64,000 nt of DNA from positions 40,331,312-40,395,311 of the forward strand of contig OX235267.1 in assembly GCA_944472135.2 (NCBI GenBank), written 5' to 3'. A program made the translations under genes and the position numbers. Source of the DNA: Trichobilharzia regenti (taxonomy: Eukaryota; Platyhelminthes; Trematoda; Strigeidida; Schistosomatidae). The notes below the pieces were generated by a model. The model saw only the letters and a list, made by a program, of their open reading frames with translations. It was not told where the DNA came from and made no database searches. Positions 22,690-34,500 of this stretch are shown here, piece after piece (within the stretch, counting starts at the first letter, position 1; each line of letters opens with the position of its first letter).

Positions 22690-23430
22690 ATTGATAGCTT
22701 TGGTGGAAGAATAGTCTTGGTGTAGTTGGTTTCTCTGAGATCGATGGCTTGACTGCGAAGCCTTCATATTTTCCTTTCTAGATGATATTCTTAGCGCTAA
22801 CCTCAATACGCAGTAAGCTTTTAGAATTCCCTTTTAGGTGTAATATTCGCCCCTACACCAAGTTAACTGTGAGAGTGATCGGCTATCCTGGGATCTTTTC
22901 TCCTCCACTTGCTCGTTTCTTGTTGATACTGAATATTATATTGATTGGATTTTTGACCTCTTGTCCATATGACTTTATTTTCATTGCCTGACAGGCCCTA
23001 TTTATGTCAATATGTTTGTTTATTTCAGATTCATCCCAATCTCGGACTTCTAGGAATTCTGCGATAATTTTAGTGTTTCCATTGTCTAAGATTTGAATAA
23101 TTTTCCCGTCGAACTGATGTTCGTAGTTCTCTATACGTACTGATATTAAGGAATACAATACTAAGTCTTTTGAAGGCTGGTTTGTGATCCTGAATTCAAA
23201 GTTGATGTGGATGACCACGTTGACCTATGTAGTGTTTTTCACAATTGCAGCAATTTACATCGTAGACGACGTTAGTCTTATCGTCTGTGTTGTTGCTTCT
23301 TAGGCTGACAAAGTACAGATTGAAGTGAGGGTCAACCAAGCCAATCAGGAGGTTAGTTACTGACAGATGCCAATGGCTGTCATTCGCACTAAATATGTAT
23401 ATCAAGAATTTGTAGAAGTCGGAATTCACG
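22690..23430 (-). mobile_element. Penelope-like element, GIY-YIG endonuclease part
   Basis: The minus strand reads N-V-V-Y-D-V-N-C-C-N-C-E-K-H-Y-I-G-Q near 23225-23280, the GIY-YIG entry signature. After a frameshift come I-H-I-N-F-E-F-R-I-T, I-R-I-E-N-Y-E-H, F-L-E-V-R-D-W and N-K-H-I-D-I-N-R-A, the usual end of the domain. It clearly differs from the two plus-strand Penelope fragments, so it is probably a second subfamily. The coding frame is broken. Confidence 0.82.
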
Positions 23431-23580
23431 GACCATTGGATCAGGTCCCAGTGGCTGAGTGGCCTTGTAAATGGTAGGCCTGGGGTTAGAACCCCTGTGG
23501 AGGTGGTTCTGATGAAGAGCTTTACACTGGTTCTCTAAATAATGTTACCTAGTGATCATTTCTGAGGTGACTGTGTTGGT
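23408..23580 (+). mobile_element. Hammerhead SINE, internally deleted
   Basis: The head GAAGTCGGAATTCACGGACC, GGTCCCAGTGGCTGAGTGG and B-box region are followed by TTCTGATGAAGAGCTTTACA, then directly by the tail TGGTTCTCTAAATAATGTTA. The second half of the hammerhead is missing. Confidence 0.75.
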
Positions 23581-23584
23581 TTAT

Positions 23585-24060
23585 AGGCGAAATATATTCT
23601 AAAGTATTTCAGTGGTCTGATGGTGATTTCAGTATTGTTGCTAACATATGGTAAGGTGATTCCCCTTCACTTACGTTGGGTGACTTCAAGTTGACCGACC
23701 CAACCAGCTGATTGTCAATAGTGGTAAATATCATTGGTCTGTGTGACAAGAAAGAACACTGGCTGATATCTTTGCTCATTACCAAGTTTATTTAAGGTGC
23801 TCAGGTTCATAAACCTTTTTATTATTCATCATACTAAAAGAGACCGATTGCTTTTTCTTCAGACTCTAAAAAAACAGATTTCTTCACTTTTATTTTACTT
23901 CTTACTACTGATATTCAATTGATGAGTAGCCTATTTATTTTCATATTCAGACTTTATTTCTTCAAACCTTAGGCGAACTTTCTTCATTTTACGCTAATCG
24001 ATAAGAGTGGAGAATTATATATTGGGCTCTTTTAGCTTTTTCATATTTATAACAAAATCA
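23585..24060. other. Intron 2 DNA, no gene seen
   Basis: AT-rich intron without recognised repeats. Confidence 0.4.
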
Positions 24061-24089
24061 ATTTGTCTTTATTTGTATGGTTGGAGAAT

Positions 24090-24200
24090 AACAGTAATGG
24101 AATCCATTCGATGCACATTTCGTCCTATTTCTGGACTCTTCAGGAGTAGGCCTTGATGATCACCCTAAAGCAGGTAGAGAAACAAGCAGATTCAAGTAAC
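24090..24200 (-). ncRNA. Second hammerhead-like motif (Sm-alpha-like)
   Basis: On the minus strand CTGAAGAGTCCAGAAATAGG is followed by ACGAAATGTGCATC and GGATTCCATTACTG. CTGAAGA, stem GTCC/GGAC, GAAA and an NUH-type ATC cleavage triplet are in order. It resembles the schistosome Sm-alpha hammerhead more closely than the abundant SINE cores here do. The outer stem on the 5' side does not pair well, so activity is doubtful. Confidence 0.55.
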
Positions 24201-24367
24201 AGTAACTAACTGGCATAAATTGAAAAAAGAGACTATCAAAAGTATGAAATAGTGAGCAAAGAGATCTCCTTCTGTGACTTAAATTGAAGAAATAAATACT
24301 CTACCCCGATGAGGTGACTTTTTAAAGAACTTTAGTAAACTGTACCCAATTCAAATGGAGGCCAACA

Positions 24368-26048
24368 GAAAAAGGTGAATAATCTATTCACTCTAATATA
24401 CAATTAAATGAATAGGCTAAATTAACCCAAATGTTATAGAACATAACAATACGACACATATCTTTTAAAATCTTACTTAACACTGTAAAACTCCAGCCTA
24501 AATTCTGTAGGTTAATTACAACTACAGGGAAATACATTTAAATAGTATATACACAGATGATCATTGAACGGTAGTGGTTATTATCTTGTCAGATTCTAAA
24601 ATATGATAAAACTTTGGAAATCACATATCTGATATGCCTACGATGCTAGACCACTCACCACAACGGTTTACTTCTGGTTATCGTCGAAGAAATGGCTTAT
24701 AAAGGAAGACAAATTAAGAAGGCACACTACTCAGGGACATGTCAGATTGTATAGTCTATCACAGTCAACATAACGCAGTGTTAAAATCAATGACTTCTGT
24801 ACTGAATGGTGTGGATTTAAATCTCCTAGGTGGAGTTGATTTGGTCTGGTGTCGATAGATGCAAAACCTGGTCTAAGTGATTCCCGTAGATGACTTCCAA
24901 ACATGGAACATGAACCTAAATGTAATTCTGGTGACTGTTACATATTTGGTAATAAACTTTGAATACACTGGACTAATATTATTATATCCTTCAATTCCTA
25001 GAGGAACATAGGGCTTCAGCCACACGTCTCCTTTGCGTTCGGTTCTCTGCTAGAGTTTTCACATAGCTCCAAGTCTGCCCACATGATTTCATCTCCTCTT
25101 CAAATCACCTCCTCCAAGTCACCCTCACGCTGACGACCAACTAACTCGCCACTTCCCTTACGGGTTCCACTCAAGTGATGGCTTGTCTAGTGATGTCACT
25201 TGATGGCTTGTTTCCTCAGAGTATGGCCAGCCAATCAATCTCCATTTCTTCCTGCCTATATGTTGCACAAATGTTTCCTGTTGCGTTGGTTCGCTCATTG
25301 CCAGATATCCCTGTTTCTGAACATTTCTGGCCGGCCATCTGATCTTGAGTACTATTGAGCGAAGACAGTTGTTGATGAAGGTCTGTAGTTTGTTTCAGAT
25401 GCTCTTTATGACGCGCCAAGTCCCTGATCCGTATAGTTTGTAGCACCGACTTCATATTAAAGTTGAAAATCCGGATCTTATTTTCATTTTCATGCCAAGT
25501 GCTGTCGATTTCCACAGAGAATTAAGACTAATGAAAGCTTGAATTCCTATGCCAATCCTCGTAAGTTCCGCATGTAGTTGAAATCATGTTCCCCAGGTAG
25601 TTAGATAAAGGAGGTTACATCTTTCAGAATCCTCCCAATCATGCTGGCTGATTGTTGTCTGTCGTTGATGTTGCTGTTGCTGTTGCTGTTGGCCAGGAAT
25701 CTTCATCACCTCTTTCTATTTTCTCTATGTTCACCTGAAATTTTATCTTCTCTGGATGCTTCTTCTATCGCCAACTTGTTGCTTTTCACTTGAATATCTT
25801 CCAGTTCGTGTGGAATCACACATATATCATCGACGAAGTCCATATCCTCCATGTATTTCGTGTGGCTTTATTCCATGCCTGTTTCCTCATTTCTCACTGT
25901 TTGTCGCATTATCCAATCTACTGCAATCAGGAAAATCATTGGTGGTAGTAGGCAGCCAGCTTGTCTTACTCCCGTCCTCACTTCGAAGGATTCCGTAAAT
26001 TTCTCGTTGTGGATTAATTGGCATGCAGCATTGTCGTACAACTGTTGG
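24368..26048. repeat. Direct duplication, copy A
   Basis: From GAAAAAGGTGAATAATC onward this segment repeats at 28934-30607 with only scattered differences (for example near 24839, 24858, 24880, 24955-24975). It comprises about 600 bp of flank and the F2 3' portion. The high identity indicates a recent event or an assembly artefact. Confidence 0.9.
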
Positions 26049-26060
26049 ATGATATTTATA
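24966..26060 (-). mobile_element. RTE lineage F2 3' fragment, minus strand (tail of chimera)
   Basis: The minus strand encodes a decayed F2 C-terminus: the segment equivalent to L-I-Q-Q-L-Y-D-N-A-A-C-Q near 26020-26047, G-V-R-Q-A-G-C-L-L, I-F-L-I-A-V-D-W-I-M-R-Q, then N-K-I-R-I-F-N and so on to the 3' end at 24995-25015 (TTCCTAGAGGAACATAGGGC). A roughly 65-bp bridge (26061-26125) links it to the F1 copy. Confidence 0.9.
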
Positions 26061-26130
26061 ATTACTGGCCTCAAAACTTGGAAAAATAATAGCTAAAGAC
26101 ATTTTCTGCCGTATTATTTTTTATTATTGC

Positions 26131-28928
26131 TCCCTTGGGTTCCTAGTGGAACATAAGGCTTCAACTGCACGTCTCCATTTGCTTCTGTCTTCTGCTGTAC
26201 TTTTCGCCTGCATCCATGTTAGTCCATATTCTTTCAACTCCTCTTCACACGATCTCCTCCATGCCACCCTTGCACTGAAGTCCCACACACCGCTTCCCTT
26301 TCGGGTTCCACTCGAGGGCTTGACGCGAGATGTCATCCAGCGGTCTCCTCAGCGAGTGTCCGATCCATCTCCATTTTCTCCTGCATATTTATTGGGCGAT
26401 TGGTTCTTGCTTTGTTTGTTCCCATAGTTTCTTGTTGGTGATTCTTTCCGGCCCGGCCATCTGATTTTCAGTAAAGGGCAAAGACAGTTGTTGATTAAAG
26501 GACTGCAACAGGCTGTTGGAAATATTTTTTGTGACCGGCCCGCTAAGTTTCTGATCCGTATAGAAGAACTGACTGACTTTACGTTTGTATTGAAAATTCG
26601 ACTGAATTTTGTTGTTGATGCTGGGTAACGAAGATTTCCAGATTGATTTCAGGTTGATGAACGTGTTTCTCGCCTTTCCAAATCTCGCTCGATTTGACAT
26701 TCTCGTCCTCTCCTCCTGTAGTTGAGACAGTGCTCCCTAGATAAGTGAATGAATGAAGTAACCTCTTTCAAATCTCTCCCGTTGATGGTGATTGACGTTG
26801 GATGCTGTTGCTGTTGTTGTTGTTGGTTGGTTGTTTTCATAACCTCCGTCTTGTCTATGTTTACCTGGAGTCCTGTCTTCGCCGGCTGCTTCTTCGACCA
26901 GTTTGTCGGTTTTCGCTTGTAAGTCTTCGATTTTGTGTGACATCAAACATAAATCATCCACAGGCGAAATCCAGGTCTTCTAGGTTCTTCACGTCGGTCG
27001 GTCCAGGATATTCCTGTCTTCTCGTTTCCCACTGTCTGACGCATAATCCAGTCCACCACAATTAGGAATATCATTGGTGATAGTAAGCAGCACCCTTATC
27101 TGACTCCTGTGTTTACTCCAAACTCCTCGCTGAGTCTTCCGTTGTGGATCACTTGCCAGGTGCCGTTGTCGTACAGCTGTTGAATAAGCTTGACGAATAT
27201 TTTGGGCACGCCATAGCACTCGAGTAATTTCCAAATTACTTCACAATCAACGCTGTCGAAGGCCTTCTCAAAGTCTATAAAGTTGAGGTAGAGGTTTGAT
27301 CGCCATTCCATGCTTTGTTCTGATGATGATGATGCGTAGAGTTGCAATTTGGTCAGTACATGATTTGCCTTTCCTGAATCCAGCTTGTTCTGGTCGGAGT
27401 TCTGTCTCCAGTGCGTCCTTTAATCTCTCCAGGATGATGCGACTCAGGATTTTACTTGGCGTCGATAGGAGCATGATTCCTCGCCAGTTCTTGCAGAGTG
27501 AGGCCTAAGTCGCTCTTTTTTGGTAGTTTCACGAGGTAACCTTTCCTACAGTCAGTAGGCACCTTTCCCTCCTTCCAGACCTTTAGCAACAATGGAGTCA
27601 GCATGTCTGCTGTAGTCTCTGTGTCTGCTTTCAGTGCTTCAGGGGGTATTCCATCTGGTCCGGCTGCTTTTCCAGCTTTCAGAAGCTTGATTGCGTTCAA
27701 GACTTCAGCTCTCGTTGGAGGATTGGTGTCAACTTGCAGTTGTGTGCGCGCTGTTGTTGGTATTTCTGGACGGGTTGCAGGTGATGGTCGGTTCAAGAGT
27801 CCTTTGAAGTGATCCGCCCATTGTTCAATCTGTTTTTCTTCCTTGGTAATGGGCTTCCCTTGGCTGTCTTTTACGGGTTTCACTTGTGTTGATCTCTTCC
27901 CGGATAGAGATTTGGTTATCTGATATAGTGTCCTCAGGTCCGTTTCGCCTGCTGCCTTCTCAGCTTCAGTGGCCAGGTTGTCGTAGAATCGTCTTTTGTC
28001 CTTCCTAGCACTCTTCTTCACTTCTTTGTCCAGAGCTGTGTAAGTTGAGCTCAGCGTCTCCTTCTCCTGTCCGTCCTTGCATTGAATCATTTTCTATTTC
28101 ACCATTCTCCTCTCTGCTATTAATTTCCAAGTGTCCATTGAGAGCCATTCCTCGTCTTGTCTCTTCTCTCTTCCTAGAACCGTTGAACACGTATCGTTGA
28201 GAATCGCCTTCAGAGAGTTCCAGTGGTCTTCCACGCATGATTCTTCAGTGATGTCGCGTAGTGTTTCCTGCTTTGCTCTGACAGTTGCAGTGAAAGTGTC
28301 TTTTGTGGTTGTGTCCTTCAGTAATTGAGTGTTGAACTTGCATTGTGGCCTATCCCCAGCTATCCTCGAGGCTTTTAGTTTCACCTTGAAAGTCCCTTGT
28401 AGTAGATAGTGGTCTGAACCCACATCTGCCCCTCTCCTCGACCTTGTGTCTAGTAGACTCCGTCTCCACTTTCTTGAAATTGAGATGAAGTCTATTTGGT
28501 TCTTGGTGTTTCCATCTGGTGAAATCCATGTCGCCTTGTGTATATCCTTGTGTTTGAACACACTTCCACCAATCACCAAATCATTGAAGGCGCAGAAGTC
28601 TGAGAAGAGTTCACCATTGTCGTTCATTTCGCCGAGGGCCTCACGACCCATGGTGAGTTCTCTTCCTGTGTTGTCTCCTACCAGCTTCGCATTCATGTCG
28701 CCCATCAGGATTTTGATATCGCCATTTGAGACGTTGTCCATTATTGCTTGTAGTTGTCTGTAGAACGCCTCCTTCTTCTCTTGTTCTGAGACGTTTGTAG
28801 GTGCATAGCATTGAATGACTGTAACATTCCTTCCTTCCTTTGAGTTGAACCTGGCTTTCATTATCCTGGAGGAGACTGGTTCCCACTTCATGAGAGCTTT
28901 GTCTGCTGTTGGTGACATCATGATGGCC
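26131..28928 (-). mobile_element. RTE lineage F1, copy 2 (5'-truncated, broken)
   Basis: The minus strand reads M-M-S-P-T-A-D-K-A-L-M-K-W-E-P (start near 28920) through GDMNAKL, SDHYLLQG, the RT motifs and R-W-I-G-H-S-L-R to the 3' end at about 26131. It has its own frameshifts (for example near 28085-28097) plus the lineage-wide shift after K-K-S-D-L and the inserted base next to FADD. It is truncated within the endonuclease at GGCCATCATGATG. It differs at scattered residues from copies 1 and 3. Confidence 0.93.
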
Positions 28929-28933
28929 ATGAT

Positions 28934-30607
28934 GAAAAAGGTGAATAATCTATTCACTCTAATATACAATTAAATGAATAGGCTAAATTAACCCAAATGT
29001 TATAGAACATAACAATACGACACATATCTTTTAAAATCTTACTTAACACTGTAAAACTCCAGCCTAAATTCTGTAGGTTAATTACAACTACAGGGAAATA
29101 CATTTAAATAGTATATACACAGATGATCATTGAACGGTAGTGGTTATTATCTTGTCAGATTCTAAAATATGATAAAACTTTGGAAATCACATATCTGATA
29201 TGCCTACGATGCTAGACCACTCACCACAACGGTTTACTTCTGGTTATCGTCGAAGAAATGGCTTATAAAGGAAGACAAATTAAGAAGGCACACTACTCAG
29301 GGACATGTCAGATTGTATAGTCTATCACAGTCAACATAACGCAGTGTTAAAATCAATGACTTCTGTACTGAATGGTGTGGATTTAAATCTCCTAGGTGGT
29401 GTTGATTTGGTCTGGTATCGATAGATGCAAAACCTGGTTTAAGTGATTCCCGCAGATGACTTCCAAACATGGAACATGAACCTAAATGTAATTCTGGTGA
29501 CTGTTACATATTTGGTAATAAACTTTGCATGCACCGGAATAATATTATTATTTCCTTCAATTCCTAGAGGAACATAGGGCTTCAGCCACACGTCTCCTTT
29601 GCGTTCGGTTCTCTGCTAGAGTTTTCACATAGCTCCAAGTCTGCCCACATGATTTCATCTCCTCTTCAAATCACCTCCTCCAAGTCACCCTCACGCTGAC
29701 GACCAACTAACTCTCCGCTTCCCTTACGGGTTCCACTCGAGTGATGGCTTGTCTAGTGATGTCACTTGATGGCTTGTTTCCTCAGAGTATGGCCAGCCAA
29801 TCCATCTCCACTTCTTCCTGCCTATATGTTGCACAAATGTTTCCTGTTGCGTTGGTTCGCTCATTGCCAGATATCCCTGTTTCTGAACTTTTCTGGCCGG
29901 CCATCTGATCTTGAGTACTATTGAGCGAAGACAGTTGTTGATGAAGGTCTGTAGTTTGTTTCAGATGCTCTTTATGACGCGCCAAGTCCCTGATCCGTAT
30001 AGTTTGTAGCACCGACTTCATATTAAAGTTGAAAATCCGGATCTTATTTTCATTTTCATGCCAAGTGCTGTCGATTTCCACAGAGAATTAAGACTAATGA
30101 AAGCTTGAATTCCTATGCCAATCCTCGTAAGTTCCGCATGTAGTTGAAATCATGCTCCCCAGGTAGTTAGATAAAGGAGGTTACATCTTTCAGAATCCTC
30201 CCAATCATGCTGGCTGATTGTTGTCTGTCGTTGATGTTGCTGTTGCTGTTGCTGTTGGCCAGGAATCTTCATCACCTCTTTCTATTTTCTCTATGTTCAC
30301 CTGAAATTTTATCTTCTCTGGATGCTTCTTCTATCGCCAACTTGTTGCTTTTCACTTGAATATCTTCCAGTTCGTGTGGAATCACACATATATCATCGAC
30401 GAAGTCCATATCCTCCATGTATTTCGTGTGGCTTTATTCCATGCCTGTTTCCTCATTTCTCACTGTTTGTCGCATTATCCAATCTACTGCAATCAGGAAA
30501 ATCATTGGTGGTAGTAGGCAGCCAGCTTGTCTTACTCCCGTCCTCACTTCGAAGGATTCCGTAAATTTCTCGTTGTGGATTAATTGGCATGCAGCATTGT
30601 CGCACAA
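28934..30607. repeat. Direct duplication, copy B
   Basis: It repeats 24368-26048 in the same orientation. Homology stops at about 30607, where copy A switches to the chimera-type sequence and copy B continues as ordinary F2. Confidence 0.9.
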
Positions 30608-30965
30608 CTTTTGCATGAGTTGTTTAATTGTCGATGGGACCCCGTAGCAGTGAAGCAGTTGCCGAATCACATCTCGTTCGACGCTGTTGAAGGCCTTTTT
30701 AAAGTCGATGAAGTTGATCGAGGTGGAGAGGTGACTGCCATTCCAAGCTTTGTTCAATGATGATCCGTAGAGTGGCGATTTGATCAATACATGACTTGTT
30801 TCTCCTGTATCCAGCCTGTTGCGGTCAAAGTTTTGCATCCAGGTTGGCTTGTTTGGTTCTCTTCAGAATGATGCGGCTTAGTATCTTGCTTGTGATGGAC
30901 AGTAGGATAATTCCGCGCCAGTTCTTGCATTGACTTCAGTCTCCTTTCTTTGGTAGACTATAAGA
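29546..30965 (-). mobile_element. RTE lineage F2 fragment, longer copy
   Basis: The minus strand extends further into the RT than copy A. Near 30690-30840 it reads C-H-L-Q-type connector, I-N-F-I-D-F-K-K-A-F-N-S-V-E-R-D-V-I and C-Y-G-V-P-S-T-I, so F-I-D-F is still visible. It is 5'-truncated at about 30965, before the L-P-K-K-G-D block would end. It is decayed and non-coding. Confidence 0.9.
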
Positions 30966-31585
30966 CACACTTATTACACTATGACGGATAATATCAGCCA
31001 ATCACTCAATCCACGATGCCTAAGATGGCTGCAAGTCAGGTTCTACAATGACTGCTTGGCTAACAAGATTCGATTGTTCATACTTTCATCTCATAAAATA
31101 AAAACAGAATGGTCAGGAAAGATCAAGACCTCACATAACACTTTGATATTGATTGAACTAGATAAAACAATAAAGTTAACTTAGTGTAGCTTAGTAAATA
31201 AATCTATGACTTTGAAATGAGGTGGGTGATTACCTCGAAGCTCATCGGCAACACTAGTATATCCAGCTTTTCAACAACATGCTCGCATTCATGGTTCTCT
31301 TATGTTAGCAACTATCATATATGTGACAAATAGTGCAACTGACTGGCAATATTTAATTGTCTCAGGAATACCACTGATGGTCGAATAATTTGTAATCAAA
31401 CAAAACATATAATGATATTCTATCTAAATTTATGATGCTCTATCAGAGAAAATTAATTGTCAATTAATAAAATATTTCTTTTTAACTGTCTTTTTCCACT
31501 CTTACAGAATCATATTCCAGCAGTATATGTATATAAGACACCCATTAGTAAAGATTCTTTGTTCATGGCTTGTCTTTCATCTCCA
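30966..31585. other. Intron 2 DNA between retroelements
   Basis: AT-rich sequence without recognised repeats or exon. Confidence 0.4.
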
Positions 31586-31589
31586 CTGG

Positions 31590-34500
31590 CGATATACAGC
31601 AGCGGGTGAATTTTAAACAAAGTGTTACGGCAGAAGAAAACCTCGCCAGATACTAGCTTTCTAGGCTACTAGCTTACTAGTTTTCTCGCCGGTCCCAAGC
31701 CCGGGTAAAGAGGGAGGGTTGGGGCGTGGTGCTAGCAACTCCACCCCTGTAAAACAACCAAATCGCTACAGAAACTTCAACGAATAAATATATTAAAAAT
31801 TCTAAAAACATAAGCAATAGCCTTACTTTTCGCTGGAATCGGGGAAGTGAAATGACGCAGGCTGGTGAAAGCCTTCGGGAAGCCAGTCAGCCGATGTGCC
31901 TTCTTTCGATGAAAGCAAAAGTAAGGATGGGTACCTGGAATGTTCGTACAATGTACGAAACTGGAAAGGCTGCCCAGATAGCCGCTGAAATGAGAAGGTA
32001 CAGAATAGAAGTGTTGGGAATCTGCGAGAGCAGATGGAACGGAACTGGAAGGTGCCAACTACCTACTGGAGAGAGAGAAATCTGTTCCGGCCACCCAGAG
32101 GACAACCATGAGCACACCGAGGGAGTGGCCATCATGATGTCACCAACAGCAACCAAAGCTCTCATGCAGTGGGAACCAATCTCCTCCAGGATAATGACAG
32201 CCAGGTTCAACTCAAAAGGAAGGAAAGTTACAGTCATTCAATGCTATGCGCCTACAAACGTCTCAGAACAAGAGAAGAAGGAGGCGTTCTACAGACAACT
32301 ACAAGCAATAATGGACAACGTCCCAAATGGCGATATCAAAATCCTGATGGGCGACATGAATGCGAAGCTGGGAGGAGACAACACAGGAAGAGAACTCACC
32401 ATGGGTCGTGAGGCCCTCGGCGAAATGAACGACAATGGTGAACTCTTCTCAGACTTCTGCGCCTTCAATGATTTGGTGATTGGTGGTAGTGTGTTCAAAC
32501 ACAAGGATATACACAAGACGACATGGATTTCACCAGATGGAAACACCAAGAACCAAATAGACTTCATCTCAATTTCAAGAAAGTGGAGACGGAGCCTACT
32601 GGACACAAGGTCAAGGAGAGGAGCAGATGTGGGTTCAGACCACTATCTAGTACAAGGGACTTTCAAGGTGAAACTAAAAGCCTCGAGGATAGCTGGGGAT
32701 AGGCCACAATGCAAGTTCAACACTCAATTACTGAAGGACACAACCACAAAAGACACTTTCACTGCAACTGTCAGAGCAAAGCAGGAAACACTACGCGACA
32801 TCACTGAAGAATCATGCGTGGAAGAACATTGGAAGTCTCTGAAGGCGATTCTCAACGAAACGTGTTCAACGGTTCTAGGAAGAAAGAAGAGACAAGACAA
32901 GGAATGGCTCTCAACGGACACTTGGAAATTAATAGAAGAGAGGAGAATGGTGAAAGAGAAAATGATTCAATGCAAGGACGGACAGGAGAAGGAGACGCTG
33001 AGCTCAACTTACACAGCTCTGGACAAAGAAGTGAAGAAGAGTGCTAGGAAGGACAAAAGACGATTCTACGACAACCTGGCCACTGAAGCTGAGAAGGCAG
33101 CAGGCAAAAGGGACCTGAGGACACTATATCAGATAACCAAATCTCTATCCGGGAAGAGATCAACACAAGCGAAACCTATAAAAGACAGCCAAGGGAAGCC
33201 CATTACCAAGGAAGAAAAACAGATTAAACAATGGGCGGATCACTTCAAAGGACTCTTGAACCGACCATCACCTGCAACCCGTCCAGAAATACCAACAACA
33301 GCGCGCACACAACTGCAAGTTGACACCAATCCTCCAACGAGAGCTGAAGTCTTGAACGCAATCAAGCTTCTGAAAGCTGGAAAAGCAGCCGGACCAGATG
33401 GAATACCCCCTGAAGCACTGAAAGCAGACCCAGAGACTACAGCAGACATGCTGACTCCATTATTGCAAAAGGTCTGGAAGGAGGGAAAGGTGCCTACTGA
33501 CTGGAGGAAAGGTTACCTCGTGAAACTACCAAAGAAGGGCGACTTAGGCCTCACTCTGCAAGAACTGGCGAGGAATCATGCTCCTATCGACGCCAAGTAA
33601 AATCCTGAGTCGCATCATCCTGGAGAGATTAAAGGACGCACTGGAGACAGAACTCCGACCAGAACAAGCTGGATTCAGGAAAGGCAAATCATGTACTGAC
33701 CAAATTGCAACTCTACGCATCATCATCACAGAACAAAGCATGGAATGGCGATCAAACCTCTACCTCAACTTTATAGACTTTGAGAAGGCCTTCGACAGCG
33801 TTGATCGTGAAGTAATTTGGAAATTACTCGAGTACTATGGCGTACCCCAAATATTCATCAACCTTATTCAACAGCTGTACGACAACGGCACCTGGCAAGT
33901 GATCCACAACGGAAGACTCAGCGAGGCGTTTGGAGTAAACACAGGAGTCAGACAAGGGTGCTTACTATCACCAATGATATTCCTAATTGTGGTGGACTGG
34001 ATTATGCGTCAGACAGTGGGAAACGAGAAGACAGGAATATCCTGGACCGACGTGAAGAACCTAGAAGACCTGGATTTCGCCGTGGATGATTTATGTTTGA
34101 TGTCACACAAAATCGAAGACTTACAAGCGAAAACCGACAAACTGGTCGAAGAAGCAGCCGGCGAAGACAGGACTCCAGGTAAACATAGACAAGACGGAGG
34201 TTATGAAAATAACCAACCAACAACAACAACAGCAACAGCATCCAACGTCAATCACCATCAACGGGAGGGATTTGAAAGAGGTTACTTCATTCATTCACTT
34301 ATCTAGGGAGCATTGTCTCAACTACAGGAGGAGAGGACGAGAATGTCAAATCGAGCGAGATTTGGAAAGGCGAGAAACACATTCATCAACCTGAAATCAA
34401 TCTGGAAATCTTCGTTACCCAGCATCAACAACAAAATTCAGTCGAATTTTCAATACAAACGTAAAGTCAGTCAGTTCTTCTATACGGATCAGAAACTTAG

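Noticed and set aside
24775..24960. Possible additional SINE inside the duplicated segment
   Set aside because: One B-box-like stretch only; no further copy except its own duplicate at 29341-29525.
28094..28969. 291-codon minus-strand open frame as a host gene
   Set aside because: It is the endonuclease part of F1 copy 2; the first ~13 codons come from flanking DNA beyond the truncation point at 28928.
33578..33600. Programmed frameshift in the F1 RT
   Set aside because: F2 has one continuous ORF at the same place and F1 has a net 4-base gain with other shared damage, so a mutation is simpler; kept only as a low-interest finding.
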